This document shows, in pieces, positions 7,851-16,626 of a DNA stretch of 64,000 nucleotides (position 1 is the first letter of the stretch; the number at the start of each line of letters is the position of its first letter). The stretch covers positions 44,098 through 108,097 of the forward strand of contig PNAM01000030.1 in NCBI GenBank assembly GCA_003170275.1, written 5' to 3'. This DNA comes from Myxococcales bacterium (GTDB lineage Bacteria > Myxococcota_A > Polyangia > Palsa-1104). The notes below the pieces were generated by a model. That model saw only the letters and a program-made list of their open reading frames with translations. It had not been told where the DNA came from and made no database searches. Position numbers and translations under genes: made by a program.

Positions 7851-9001
7851 GCCCGCGGGCGCTGCGCTTTGGTCGATCCCGCCAGGTGCGCCGCCGCGAT
7901 CATCGGGCCGCGCGAGTACTGCTCGAACAGCTTGCCCCAATGGGTCGAGCGCCGCCACTGCTCGAAGATCTTCTTGTCGTTGAACGGCCAGCGAAAGTAG
8001 TCGTGATAGACCTCGGACGCGGCGATGAACACGTTCACCAGCGGCGTGTGAAAGAACAGCTTCTGGAAGCGCTTGAGCGGCCCGAACCAGATCAGATCGC
8101 CGCCGCCCAGCCGCACCAGGTTCTTGCCCACCTTGAACTTCCAGTTCTCGCGCGAGATGTCCTCACCGACGATCTCGATGTTCTCCATCCGTCCGTTGCC
8201 GAGCCCATCGTCGTCGGCGAAGCGGATGTAATCGAGCGTCATCGGATCGAAGCCCATCATCTTCGCCGCCACCGCGTCGATGGCCACCTGGTCCTCGGAC
8301 GCCAGCATGTAGTCCTTGATCACCGGATACATGGTGCGCGGCCCCGGCCCGTTGCCGGCGGTCGTCCCGTCCATGATCGCGAACAGCCCGGAGTGGATCT
8401 CCTTCTGGATCGCCAGCAGATCGACCAGCGTCTCGTGGATCCACGAGTGCGTGTAGTGACGATGCAGGTTGAGCAACCCGCCGAACGCGTTCTTCATGGC
8501 GCCGGTGGTGGTGGTGTAGATGTGGCACTTCATGGTCGGCAGATGGACGATGTTCTTGTCGAAGAAATAATCCGGGACCTGGATGCCCTCGGGAAAGATC
8601 TTGTCGAGCACGCGCATGCGCGCCTTGGGCTGGTAGGTCACCCACTTGATGTCCTCTTCCTTGAAGTTGAACAGGACCGGGATGTCGTACGCCTTGAAGA
8701 TCGGCACGTAGTGGTTCAGGTCTTCGCCCTTGAACGCGTCGGTGACGACCGTCTTGTTCTGCACGCACGAGATGTCGGGGAACCCCAGCTTGCGCAGCGC
8801 CAGGATGGTGCCCTCGAGCTGCCACGGCGTGGTGTTGGCCGCCGGGAACGGGTAGTGCCAGGAGATATTGTCCTTTAGAATGGTCGTATGACCGGGGGCG
8901 AGCGCCTGTTTCATGCCGCCGAGCTCGCAGACGCGCTGCACGTCTTCGAGAATGGTTTCGGGCCGCACCTTGATGACCGCGACCGTGCTGCGCTTTGCCA
9001 T
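7847..9001 (-). CDS. DUF362 domain protein
   Basis: 384 residues, no signal peptide. The order of conserved pieces, MAKRSTVAVIKVRPETI, then the ILKDNIS / HYPFPAANTTP segment, HLPTMKCHIYTTTTGAMKN and the VAIDAVAAKMMGFDP segment, fits DUF362. The family's function is not settled; some members carry iron-sulfur domains, but no ferredoxin cysteine motif is present here. It is the first gene of the seven-gene minus run and faces the GH31 gene across a 111-base divergent spacer. Confidence 0.8.
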   Translation of the reverse strand: MAKRSTVAVIKVRPETILEDVQRVCELGGMKQALAPGHTTILKDNISWHYPFPAANTTPWQLEGTILALRKLGFPDISCVQNKTVVTDAFKGEDLNHYVPIFKAYDIPVLFNFKEEDIKWVTYQPKARMRVLDKIFPEGIQVPDYFFDKNIVHLPTMKCHIYTTTTGAMKNAFGGLLNLHRHYTHSWIHETLVDLLAIQKEIHSGLFAIMDGTTAGNGPGPRTMYPVIKDYMLASEDQVAIDAVAAKMMGFDPMTLDYIRFADDDGLGNGRMENIEIVGEDISRENWKFKVGKNLVRLGGGDLIWFGPLKRFQKLFFHTPLVNVFIAASEVYHDYFRWPFNDKKIFEQWRRSTHWGKLFEQYSRGPMIAAAHLAGSTKAQRPRA

Positions 9002-9112
9002 GCGTGGAATCTACCTCGCCTTTGGGGGGAGTCAAACGATCAACGCGCCCGTCGGCGATTTGTTCCCGGTCGCATGTTGACAGTGTAAACAATCGGAGGT
9101 TTGATCCAGCCG

Positions 9113-11644
9113 ATGAACCGTCCCGCGTGTCTCTTGTTGCTGATCTTGCTGCCCGGAGCCGGCTGTAGCGATCCCTTGCCGTGCGCGTCCGGCAACCCCG
9201 AGGCCGGCTACACGCTGGCCGGCGCCGGCATCACGGTCGAGGTCACGCGCAGCCCGTATCGCTACTTGGTCAAGGACGCCACCGGCGCGGTCGTGCTCAG
9301 CTCCGCCGGCGCGGGCAAGAAGGACGGTTACGGCACGGTCGGCTGGACCAACGGCCAGCTGTTCTGGGGCAACAACGTCTCGCCCGGCTACTTCACCTTC
9401 GACACCAACCTGGAGCCGTGGCGCGACGACTGGACCGTGGTCGCGGCGTCGCAGCCGAACGCGACCTCGCTCGAGATCACGCTCGCGCAAGCCGGCGATC
9501 CGGCGTGCATCCACCAGGTGTACTCGCTGCGCGCGTCCACGCTGCGCGTCGAGACCCGCTACGATGGCAAGCAGGCGCCGCGCGCGTGGTCGGTCGGCTT
9601 CTCGACCCCGCCCGACGAAGCGTTCCTCGGCTTCGGCGAGCGCTACAACCAGGTCGATCAACGCGGGCTCACGCTCTACTCGTGGGCCGAAGAGGGCGGC
9701 TTGGGCCGCGCCGAGAACGTGCCCAAGGGACCGACCAACCCGTGGCCGAGCGGCGAGACCATGACCTATTACCCGGTGCCGTTCTTCCTCTCGTCGAAGG
9801 GCTACGGCTTCTGGCTCGACTCGACCTGGCGCAACGAGTTCAACCTGGCCAGCGAGCGCGCCGATGCGTGGCGCGTGTGGGACATCGGCCCGACGCTGGC
9901 GTACGAGGTCTACGTGCCGATCCCCGCCGACACGCGGCCGTGGCCACAGCAGATCGTCGATCTGTTCACCGCCACCACCGGCCGGCCGATGATCCCGCCC
10001 GACTGGTCGTTCGGCCCGCGCCGGCGCATCAACCGCAACGCGATGGTCGGTGGCGTGCTCGAGACGCAGGCCATGCGCACGGCCGGCCTGGCGCTCACCT
10101 CCGCCGACGACGCGCTGCACTTTCTGCCCGCCGGCTCCGAGATCGGCAACGAGGCCGACATCGCCGCGTGGACCCAGGCCAACCAGGCGCTCGGCGTGCG
10201 CGCCATCGGCTACTACAACCCGTACGTCTCGAAAGATCCGAGCGCGCTCGATGCGCTCGCCGCGCAGGGCCTCGCCAACAATTGGTTCCTGCGCACTGCC
10301 GACGGCTCGCCCTCGGTGGTGTGGCTGATCAGCGGCAGCTTTCTCAACCTGTACACCTACGACGTGACCAACGCGGACGCGGTCGGAAGCTTCACCTCGC
10401 AATTCCAGCACGCCTTCGATCTCGGCTACTCCGGCTGGATGTACGACTTCGGCGAATACGTGCAGCCCGACGTGGTCGCCTCGAACGGCATGACCGGCGA
10501 GCAGTTTCACAACCTGTTCCCGGTGCTCTACGACAAGGCGGGCCACGACGCGCTCGAGGCCGGCCCGCACAAGGGCGACTGGTACTTCTTCGCGCGCTCC
10601 GGCTACACCGGCTCCTCGCAGTACGTGCCGGTGGTGTGGTCGGGCGATCCCGACGCCAGCTTCGACGACGCCAACGGCTTGCCGGCGATGGTGCGCGCCG
10701 GGGTCAACATGGGCCTGTCGGGCGTGCCGCACTGGGGCTCGGACATCGGCGGCTACAAGTGCTCGGGCGGCGGCTACGCGTCGGCCGACGGCGAGCTGCT
10801 CACCCGCTGGATCGAGTTCGGCGCGCTCGGCTCGGACATGCACGACGAGGACTCGTGCGCGGCGGCGCCCGACACCGGCATGAAGGCGACCATCTGGTCC
10901 TCGACGGACGCCCAGGCGGCGTGGAAGACCTACGCGCGCCTGCACACGCGCTTGTTCCCCTATCTGCGCTCGCTCGCCGACGATGCCCACGCCACCGGCG
11001 CGCCGACCATGCGCGCGATGTTCTTCGAGCATCCCGAGCCCGAGTTCGCCTCCGTCGACGACACCTATTACCTCGGTCCGGCGCTGCTGGTCGCGCCGGT
11101 GGTGCAGCGCGGCGCGCGAACCCGCACGGTTCACTTTCCGGCCGGCCACTACCTCGACTTCCAGGCGCCGCCGGTCTTGCGCACCGGCCCCGCGCAGCTC
11201 GAGATCGACGCCCCGCTCGATCGCCTGCCGCTGTTCTTGCGCGAAGGCCAGCTGGTGCCGCTGCTCGATCCGACCATCGACACGCTTGCCGAGGAGAACG
11301 ATCCGATCATCATCGGACCGGCCGACGTGGCGACCGTCTACGACGTGGTCGGCTTGCTCACGCCCTCGGCGGGCCACGCCGCGTTCGCGCTCTCCGACGG
11401 GGGCAAGCTCGCCGCCACCTGGTCCGGCGCGTTCCAGCCGCCGTCTTCGCCGCAGGCTGTCAGCGAAGCCGAGCTCGGCACCTGCGCCGCCTGCTGGCTC
11501 ATGGACTCGCTGCCCGCCCTCCTGCCCGACCGGGTGATCCGCGTGCGGGTGAGCGCGAGCGGCGACGTCACCGCCGGCGGCCTGGCGCTCTCGGCGCAGT
11601 CGGCGCGCCGGATCCGCTGGGACCTATATCTGGTCGAGCCTTGA
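9113..11644 (+). CDS. GH31 glycoside hydrolase, lipoprotein, sulfoquinovosidase-like active-site layout
   Basis: 843 residues starting at the ATG at 9113; a TTG at 9101 touches the GGAGG and is less likely. Signal peptide with lipobox-type cysteine at 18 (LLPGAGC). The GH31 barrel carries the nucleophile motif GWMYDFGEY (D445), an acid/base candidate VVWSGD (D512) and SDIGGY (Y548). The 67-residue spacing and the tyrosine 36 residues further match what is known of E. coli YihQ (D405, D472, Y508). The segment that supplies the sulfonate-binding Arg/Trp in YihQ is not recognisable here, so the substrate may differ. It would act on alpha-glycosides at the cell surface. No sugar operon surrounds it. 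Confidence 0.85.
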   Translation: MNRPACLLLLILLPGAGCSDPLPCASGNPEAGYTLAGAGITVEVTRSPYRYLVKDATGAVVLSSAGAGKKDGYGTVGWTNGQLFWGNNVSPGYFTFDTNLEPWRDDWTVVAASQPNATSLEITLAQAGDPACIHQVYSLRASTLRVETRYDGKQAPRAWSVGFSTPPDEAFLGFGERYNQVDQRGLTLYSWAEEGGLGRAENVPKGPTNPWPSGETMTYYPVPFFLSSKGYGFWLDSTWRNEFNLASERADAWRVWDIGPTLAYEVYVPIPADTRPWPQQIVDLFTATTGRPMIPPDWSFGPRRRINRNAMVGGVLETQAMRTAGLALTSADDALHFLPAGSEIGNEADIAAWTQANQALGVRAIGYYNPYVSKDPSALDALAAQGLANNWFLRTADGSPSVVWLISGSFLNLYTYDVTNADAVGSFTSQFQHAFDLGYSGWMYDFGEYVQPDVVASNGMTGEQFHNLFPVLYDKAGHDALEAGPHKGDWYFFARSGYTGSSQYVPVVWSGDPDASFDDANGLPAMVRAGVNMGLSGVPHWGSDIGGYKCSGGGYASADGELLTRWIEFGALGSDMHDEDSCAAAPDTGMKATIWSSTDAQAAWKTYARLHTRLFPYLRSLADDAHATGAPTMRAMFFEHPEPEFASVDDTYYLGPALLVAPVVQRGARTRTVHFPAGHYLDFQAPPVLRTGPAQLEIDAPLDRLPLFLREGQLVPLLDPTIDTLAEENDPIIIGPADVATVYDVVGLLTPSAGHAAFALSDGGKLAATWSGAFQPPSSPQAVSEAELGTCAACWLMDSLPALLPDRVIRVRVSASGDVTAGGLALSAQSARRIRWDLYLVEP

Positions 11645-11678
11645 CGCCCCCCGCCCCCGCGGGCTAGCGTGGGAGGTC

Positions 11679-12071
11679 ATGGCGCAGAAAAAGCCTACCA
11701 TTCTCGTCGCTGACGACGATCCGCAGATCCTCACCATGCTCGGCATTCGCTTGTCCAAGCGCGGCTACCAGGTCTTGGAGGCCGCCGACGGTCTGCAGTG
11801 CCTCTCCAAGGCGCGCCAGCACAAGCCCGACGTCGTGCTGCTCGACGTGATGATGCCCGGCAAGAACGGCTGGGAAGTGGCCAAGGAGCTGCGCTCCGAC
11901 GAGACGCTGCGCGACGTGGGCATCGTCATGCTGACCGCCATCGGCGAGCGCGTGAACGAGATGACCTCGCCGCTCTACGGCGCCGATGCCTACGTCGACA
12001 AGCCCTTCGACTTCGAAGATCTGGAAAAGAAGATCAAGAAGGTCCTGGACGACCGCGCCAAAAAGTCCTGA
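11679..12071 (+). CDS. Stand-alone CheY-like response regulator receiver
   Basis: 130 residues making up one receiver domain: acidic pocket DDD (12-14), phosphoacceptor D56 (LLDVMMPG), T/S in MLTA, and K108 in DKPF. There is no output domain. Such single-domain receivers act through protein contacts or phosphotransfer. No kinase is adjacent; an isolated Hpt protein lies at 41906. The frame ends in a basic KK-rich tail, and the following gene begins at or just after its stop. Confidence 0.93.
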   Translation: MAQKKPTILVADDDPQILTMLGIRLSKRGYQVLEAADGLQCLSKARQHKPDVVLLDVMMPGKNGWEVAKELRSDETLRDVGIVMLTAIGERVNEMTSPLYGADAYVDKPFDFEDLEKKIKKVLDDRAKKS

Positions 12072-12094
12072 CGTCGCCGCTCACCCCCGATCTG

Positions 12095-13078
12095 TTGCTC
12101 GGACTCCCCGCGCACCTGCGTGAGCGCCGCGAGCTTGCGCCGCTCTTGTACGGCAAGCTCGCCGCCCACGACCGGCTCGACGCGCTCTCCCCCGAGGCGC
12201 GCACGATCGGCAAGCGCGCGTACCTCGGCTCGCTGGCGCGCAACCTGCGCATCCTCGGCCGCGCGCAGGAGATCCTCGACGGGGCCGAGGCCGCGGGCCT
12301 GCCGATCCTGCCGTACAAAGGCGTGCTGTTCGCCGAGGCGCTCTACGGAGATCCCGCGCTGCGCCCGATGGTCGATCTCGATCTGCTGGTGCGGCCGGCC
12401 GACGTCGATCGCGCCGGGACGCTGATGCGCGCGCTAGGCTTCCGGCGCACCTTCGCCGATCAGCCGCGCTTTTCCCCGCACCACGCGCACGACGTCTCGT
12501 TCACCGACGAGCACGACGCCGATCTGGTGGTCGAGGTGCACTACCGCCTGTACCACGAGCTCGGCGCCGACGCGACGGTCGAGCCGCTGTTCGAGCGCGC
12601 CACCTCGACGATCTTGTTCGGCCGGCCTCGGCGCGTGCCCGCGTGGGACGATCACCTGCTCGCGGTCGCGGTGCACGCCGCCACGCACGCGTTCGGCGAT
12701 CAACCGATGTGGCCGTTCGACGTTGCGCTGCTGCTCGCGCGCTCGGGCGGCTTCGAGCGCGCGCTCGACGAGGCCGGGCGCCGCCGCGCCGGGGCGCCGT
12801 TCCGCGCCGCGCTGCGCCTGGCCGCGCGCCTGTTGCCGTCGCTGGTGGCCGCTCCCCCTGCGCGCCCCGGCGATCGCGTCCGCGACCTCCTGCTGGCGCA
12901 GATCCTCGGCCCCGATCCGCTGGCCGCGCCGCCCGAGCGCGTGCGCTCGCTGCTCGCCCGCGCGGTGCTCACCGAACGCCCGCGCGACGCCGCGCGCGAG
13001 GTCGTGCGCAAGGCCGGCCTCAGGGCCGAAGAAGCCGCCGCCTGGTTGCGAGGCCGAGCAGCGCCACGCCCAGAATGA
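12095..13078 (+). CDS. Putative nucleotidyltransferase (NTP_transf_5-like)
   Basis: About 327 residues resembling the family of uncharacterised nucleotidyltransferase-fold proteins: after a helical lead comes ILPYKGVLFAEALYGDPALRPMVDLDLLVRPAD, with the paired aspartates of DLDLLV as the expected metal-binding motif. VEVHYRLYHELG and an AVHAATHAFG segment follow. Target unknown; relatives often sit in polysaccharide or capsule loci. The start is uncertain: TTG at 12095 is the first standard start after the receiver stop, but a CTG at 12068 overlapping that stop would keep the conserved N-terminus. Its 3' end overlaps the convergent amidase gene by 59 bases. Confidence 0.7.
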   Translation: MLGLPAHLRERRELAPLLYGKLAAHDRLDALSPEARTIGKRAYLGSLARNLRILGRAQEILDGAEAAGLPILPYKGVLFAEALYGDPALRPMVDLDLLVRPADVDRAGTLMRALGFRRTFADQPRFSPHHAHDVSFTDEHDADLVVEVHYRLYHELGADATVEPLFERATSTILFGRPRRVPAWDDHLLAVAVHAATHAFGDQPMWPFDVALLLARSGGFERALDEAGRRRAGAPFRAALRLAARLLPSLVAAPPARPGDRVRDLLLAQILGPDPLAAPPERVRSLLARAVLTERPRDAAREVVRKAGLRAEEAAAWLRGRAAPRPE

Positions 13079-14582
13079 GCAGCCACGAGATCGGCGTCGT
13101 GCGGCCGCCCAGCGCCATCGAGCAGCCCGAGCTCGCGCCGTTGCCTTCGCTGGTCATCCCGCTTCCACCGCCGCCGCCGGGCGCGTAGACCGCGGCGCCG
13201 CCGACGATCACGTTGTTCCCGCCGCCCGGATTCGGATTCATCGGGTCGGGCGTCGGATTGGGATCTGGAGTCATCGGATCGGGCGTCTTGTTGCACACGT
13301 CGTCGACGCCGATCGGCTGCGCGACGCAGCCCGCGGTGCAATGGTCGATCTCCACCTTGCCGCTCACGCAGCGCACCGCCTCGGTCTTGTCGGTGGTGCA
13401 GTTGAAGTGATCGTACGCGTCGTTGCAGGTGCAGCTGCCGCCCAGCATCTCCATGTACTGGCACCACTGCCAGTGCACGCCCGGGTCGGTGTGGTTGTCC
13501 GCGCCGCCGTAATTCGAGTCGGTCTCGCAGGTGTCGAGCGCCAGCGAGCAGGGCGGCGACGACTCGGCGATGGCGTTGCCGTTCGGCACCTGGTAGTGCC
13601 CGAAGATGTGCTGGCGATCGAGCGGGATGCTCCAGCGCGAGCGGATGCTCTTCACCAGTGCCGCGCTCTTTAGATACAGCGCGGTCTGGTACCCGTTCGG
13701 GTCGGCCGCGGTGCCGACGTGCTCGATGCCGACCGAGTGCTTGTTCACGTCGTAGTTTCCCGCGTGCCAGGTGGTGTCGGTCTCCGGCCGGAACTGCCCC
13801 ACGCGCGAGCCGTCCGCGTCGACGATGTAGTGCACCGACTTGCCGGCGTCGTTCTGCAGCGTGGCCACGCTCCCCGCCCAGCCGCCCTCGGTGTCGTGAA
13901 TCACGATCGAGTTCACCGCCGCGTTGCCGTCGGGACGGCCGATGTCGCACTTGTTGGTGCAGCTGGTGGTGAACCAGAGCGCGCCGGGGAAATCGGGCGT
14001 GCCGTTGGCCGCCTCGCGGAACACCGACGGCGCCGGCAGCGCGACCTCCGGATGCGCGTCGATGATCACCTGCTCACCGCCGCGCGCCGGGAAGGATCCG
14101 CCCGCGCGCAGCACTTCCAGCACGTCGGCCGCGTACTCTTCCCGCGCGCCCACGCCGCTCATGCCGGACAGCTCCTCGAGCGCCGCCTGCCAGCTATTCA
14201 GATCGCCGGCGTGCGCGCCACTCTGCCGGCCGAGCTCCGCCAACACGCGCGCGCCGGCCTCGGTGCCCAGATCGGTGTCGATGCGCAGCGCGGTCTCGTC
14301 CGTGCCCATCAGCTCGGCGCCGCGCTGAAGCGTGTTGAGCTTGCCATGACGCAGCTCGAGCACGCCGCCCACCGGCACGTCGTCGCCGATCTGCAGCACG
14401 CGCACGCGGTCGAGGAGCAGGCCTCCTTCGACGGCCGCGATCGACAACATCAGATCGCGCGACACGCCGTTGCGCGCCGCCGCCTGTTCGACGCTCTGGG
14501 CCACTGGACCCGATGGCGCGCGAGGCGCCACGCTCGAGCACCCCCCCACCATCGTCAAGATCAAAGCCAGGCGAGTCGTCAT
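13020..14582 (-). CDS. Secreted/lipoprotein N-acetylmuramoyl-L-alanine amidase with C-terminal anchor-like tail
   Basis: 520 residues from the ATG at 14582. Signal peptide with cysteine at 15 (MVGGC). A helical part (SRDLMLSIAAVEGG) resembles the start of lytic-transglycosylase domains. The amidase_2 core holds IVIHDTEGG (229-234), VHYIVDADG, SVGIEHVG and IFGHYQVP; the histidines would bind zinc. A Cys-rich segment and a P/D/N repeat linker follow. The C-terminus (SGCSMA, a hydrophobic helix, then RRRLLRP) resembles a MYXO-CTERM sorting tail. It would cleave peptidoglycan stem peptides. Alternative start 14600. The 3' end overlaps the opposite nucleotidyltransferase gene by 59 bases, so either annotated end could be debated, but both C-termini look genuine. 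Confidence 0.85.
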   Translation of the reverse strand: MTTRLALILTMVGGCSSVAPRAPSGPVAQSVEQAAARNGVSRDLMLSIAAVEGGLLLDRVRVLQIGDDVPVGGVLELRHGKLNTLQRGAELMGTDETALRIDTDLGTEAGARVLAELGRQSGAHAGDLNSWQAALEELSGMSGVGAREEYAADVLEVLRAGGSFPARGGEQVIIDAHPEVALPAPSVFREAANGTPDFPGALWFTTSCTNKCDIGRPDGNAAVNSIVIHDTEGGWAGSVATLQNDAGKSVHYIVDADGSRVGQFRPETDTTWHAGNYDVNKHSVGIEHVGTAADPNGYQTALYLKSAALVKSIRSRWSIPLDRQHIFGHYQVPNGNAIAESSPPCSLALDTCETDSNYGGADNHTDPGVHWQWCQYMEMLGGSCTCNDAYDHFNCTTDKTEAVRCVSGKVEIDHCTAGCVAQPIGVDDVCNKTPDPMTPDPNPTPDPMNPNPGGGNNVIVGGAAVYAPGGGGGSGMTSEGNGASSGCSMALGGRTTPISWLLILGVALLGLATRRRLLRP

Positions 14583-14697
14583 GGGCGCCCGGTAGTGCAT
14601 GGACCATGCTACCCGAAAATCGTCCGTTTCTTCAACGAAGTCCAGATGTAGGGCGGGGTAGGTTGGTACCCGCGGTCCGCAGATCTGCAACCTCGAG

Positions 14698-15351
14698 TCA
14701 GCGTCTCCAGGTCGTCCGGAAGAGTGCGTCGCAAATGGGGAAGGTGATGTTGAAGTTGTGTCTGGTCATGAGCGCGAGGTCGTGGTGCGCGGTGTGATGG
14801 CGCCGCAGCACGCGCACGATCCCGAGCCGCCCGATGAACGACTGCGGGTTCAGGTGATAGGAGAAGTGCAGCCACTCGTAGGTGAGGAAGTAGCCGACCA
14901 GCGTGGCGACGAACAGCCGCGCCACGTTCTCGCCGGCCAGCAGGTACACGCCGGCGCCGAGCGGCAGCGCCATCCCGCCGAAGAAGAACGCGATCATGTA
15001 CCAGGGGAACAGCACCATCTTCACGTCGCGAAAATGGTCGTAGCTCATCGCTTCGTGCGTGAAGAAGTGATGGTGTTGCAGCGTGTGGCGCTTGAAGATC
15101 AGCCCGAGCCCGGCGCGACGGTGGTGCATCGGGCCGCGATGACCGAAGTATTCGCCTGCGTTCGCGATCAGGAACGCCAGTGGCACTACCAAAAGCTCGC
15201 GCCATGAGGGTGAGCGCACGCCCCAGAGCGTGCCGGCGAGGATCGCGATCGAGACCGTGCTGGTGAACAGAAAATGGCCGATGCCCGAGTAGCGCGGCCC
15301 GATCTCGTCGGCGCGATAGGTCGCGCGAAACGCCGCGACTTCCGGATTCAC
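14698..15351 (-). CDS. Fatty acid hydroxylase/sterol desaturase superfamily protein
   Basis: 217 residues from a GTG overlapping the MFS stop (GTGA). Membrane segments alternate with the di-iron histidine clusters of this superfamily: HRGPMHHRR, HTLQHHHFF, HFSYHL and RRHHTAHHD. It should hydroxylate or desaturate a lipid in the membrane using oxygen. The tight coupling with the transporter suggests a shared lipid or envelope substrate; the exact reaction cannot be told. Confidence 0.85.
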   Translation of the reverse strand: MNPEVAAFRATYRADEIGPRYSGIGHFLFTSTVSIAILAGTLWGVRSPSWRELLVVPLAFLIANAGEYFGHRGPMHHRRAGLGLIFKRHTLQHHHFFTHEAMSYDHFRDVKMVLFPWYMIAFFFGGMALPLGAGVYLLAGENVARLFVATLVGYFLTYEWLHFSYHLNPQSFIGRLGIVRVLRRHHTAHHDLALMTRHNFNITFPICDALFRTTWRR

Positions 15352-16592
15352 GCGGCCGCGCTCGCGGGCGGCGCGACGGCCTTCTTGCGATAGATCAACG
15401 CGATCATCACCGAGAGCAGGAGGATGCCCAGCACGTTCGCGCCGGCGTCGACGCCGAGCAGGCCGCGCGGTCCGTAGTTGTGGTGAAAGCGCGTGTCGAT
15501 CCAGCCGACGTACATGATCGCGAAGTTCCCCGCCGACGTGAACAGCGTGTACTGCGTCGACGCCGCCGGACCGGCCTTGCCGATCGCCTCCAGCACCACG
15601 GCCGAGAACGCCGCGTAGCACAAGCCGCTGATGAGCAGATAGAAGGTCACGCCCACCGCATAGGTATTGGGCGTCAGCGGCGCGAACGCCATGATGATCC
15701 CGCACACCGCGGTGAGGCCGCCGGAGATCAGGTACATGAGGCGCCGGTTGATGCGATCGCACAAAAAGCCGCCGGCCAGCGCCCCGCCTGCGCTCACCAG
15801 CCCGTTGATCGGACCATTGATGAACGCGACCATCCCCGGCGAGGCGTGATAGTCGGGCGCGAGCGCCGCGAAATAGTTGAGCAGCGCCGCCGAGCCGACC
15901 GGCGAGATGCAGAACAGAATTCCGGTCCAGCCGGGTCGCGACTTCGCCACCCGCCAGACGTCGCGGATCATGTGGCCGAACAGCTCGTTCAAGGTGTGCT
16001 TGACGCGTTCTGCTTCCTTGAAGGTGAGCGCTACCAGCGACGGCGCGATCATCAACAACGCGAGCGCTCCGCCCACGACCACGGGTGGAAACTCGTACTT
16101 CTCGGCCATCGAGAGCGTAAGCCACGCACCAAGCGCGCCGCCGGTGAGGTTGCCGGTGTTGAGGTAGCCTGCCGCCTGCCCGCGCAGCTCGTTGGGCAGC
16201 GTCGATGCGAGCAGCCCGCCGTTGCAGCTCCCGACCAGCCCGCTGATCAGCTGCCCGGCGAACACGAAGCTCACGTACGCGCCGACCTTGTCGGGCAGCG
16301 GCATCATCAGCGCCGCCCACAGGCACAGCGCGCCGACCACCGAGACGATCACCAACCAATGTTTTCGCTTGGGCCCGATGTCGATGATCGGCGCGTAGAG
16401 GAACTGCAACACCGGCGCGAGCATCAGCGCGGTTCCATACCAGCCGATGGTCTCGACGGAGATGCCCGCCTTGCGCGTGAAATAGGGCAGCGTCGTGGCC
16501 ACGAATCCACCGACGATTCCGTACGGCATGCCGGTGAGCATGAACAGCCAGGGCGGCGGATGTTTCGGTGTGCTCGGGTTGTCGGAAGTCAT
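15348..16592 (-). CDS. MFS transporter (AmpG-like group)
   Basis: 414 residues with about twelve membrane helices and the usual central cytoplasmic loop near 195-215. The opening (MLTGMPYGIVGGFVATTLPYF) and the IIDIGPKRKHWL loop recall AmpG/acetyl-CoA-transporter-like MFS members. Substrate unknown. It is coupled by GTGA to the fatty-acid-hydroxylase-type gene downstream, and diverges from the ferredoxin gene across 34 bases. Confidence 0.8.
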   Translation of the reverse strand: MTSDNPSTPKHPPPWLFMLTGMPYGIVGGFVATTLPYFTRKAGISVETIGWYGTALMLAPVLQFLYAPIIDIGPKRKHWLVIVSVVGALCLWAALMMPLPDKVGAYVSFVFAGQLISGLVGSCNGGLLASTLPNELRGQAAGYLNTGNLTGGALGAWLTLSMAEKYEFPPVVVGGALALLMIAPSLVALTFKEAERVKHTLNELFGHMIRDVWRVAKSRPGWTGILFCISPVGSAALLNYFAALAPDYHASPGMVAFINGPINGLVSAGGALAGGFLCDRINRRLMYLISGGLTAVCGIIMAFAPLTPNTYAVGVTFYLLISGLCYAAFSAVVLEAIGKAGPAASTQYTLFTSAGNFAIMYVGWIDTRFHHNYGPRGLLGVDAGANVLGILLLSVMIALIYRKKAVAPPASAAA

Positions 16593-16626
16593 TGATTGAT
16601 GCCATCATTACTCTGGCCGCGGCCCG

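Noticed and set aside
9076..9105. TTGACA at 9076 upstream of the GH31 gene as a promoter
   Set aside because: The only -10 candidates overlap the GGAGG ribosome site, leaving no room for a leader; probably chance.
9101..9112. TTG at 9101 as start of the GH31 gene
   Set aside because: It touches the ribosome site; the ATG at 9113 gives a better signal peptide and plausible spacing.
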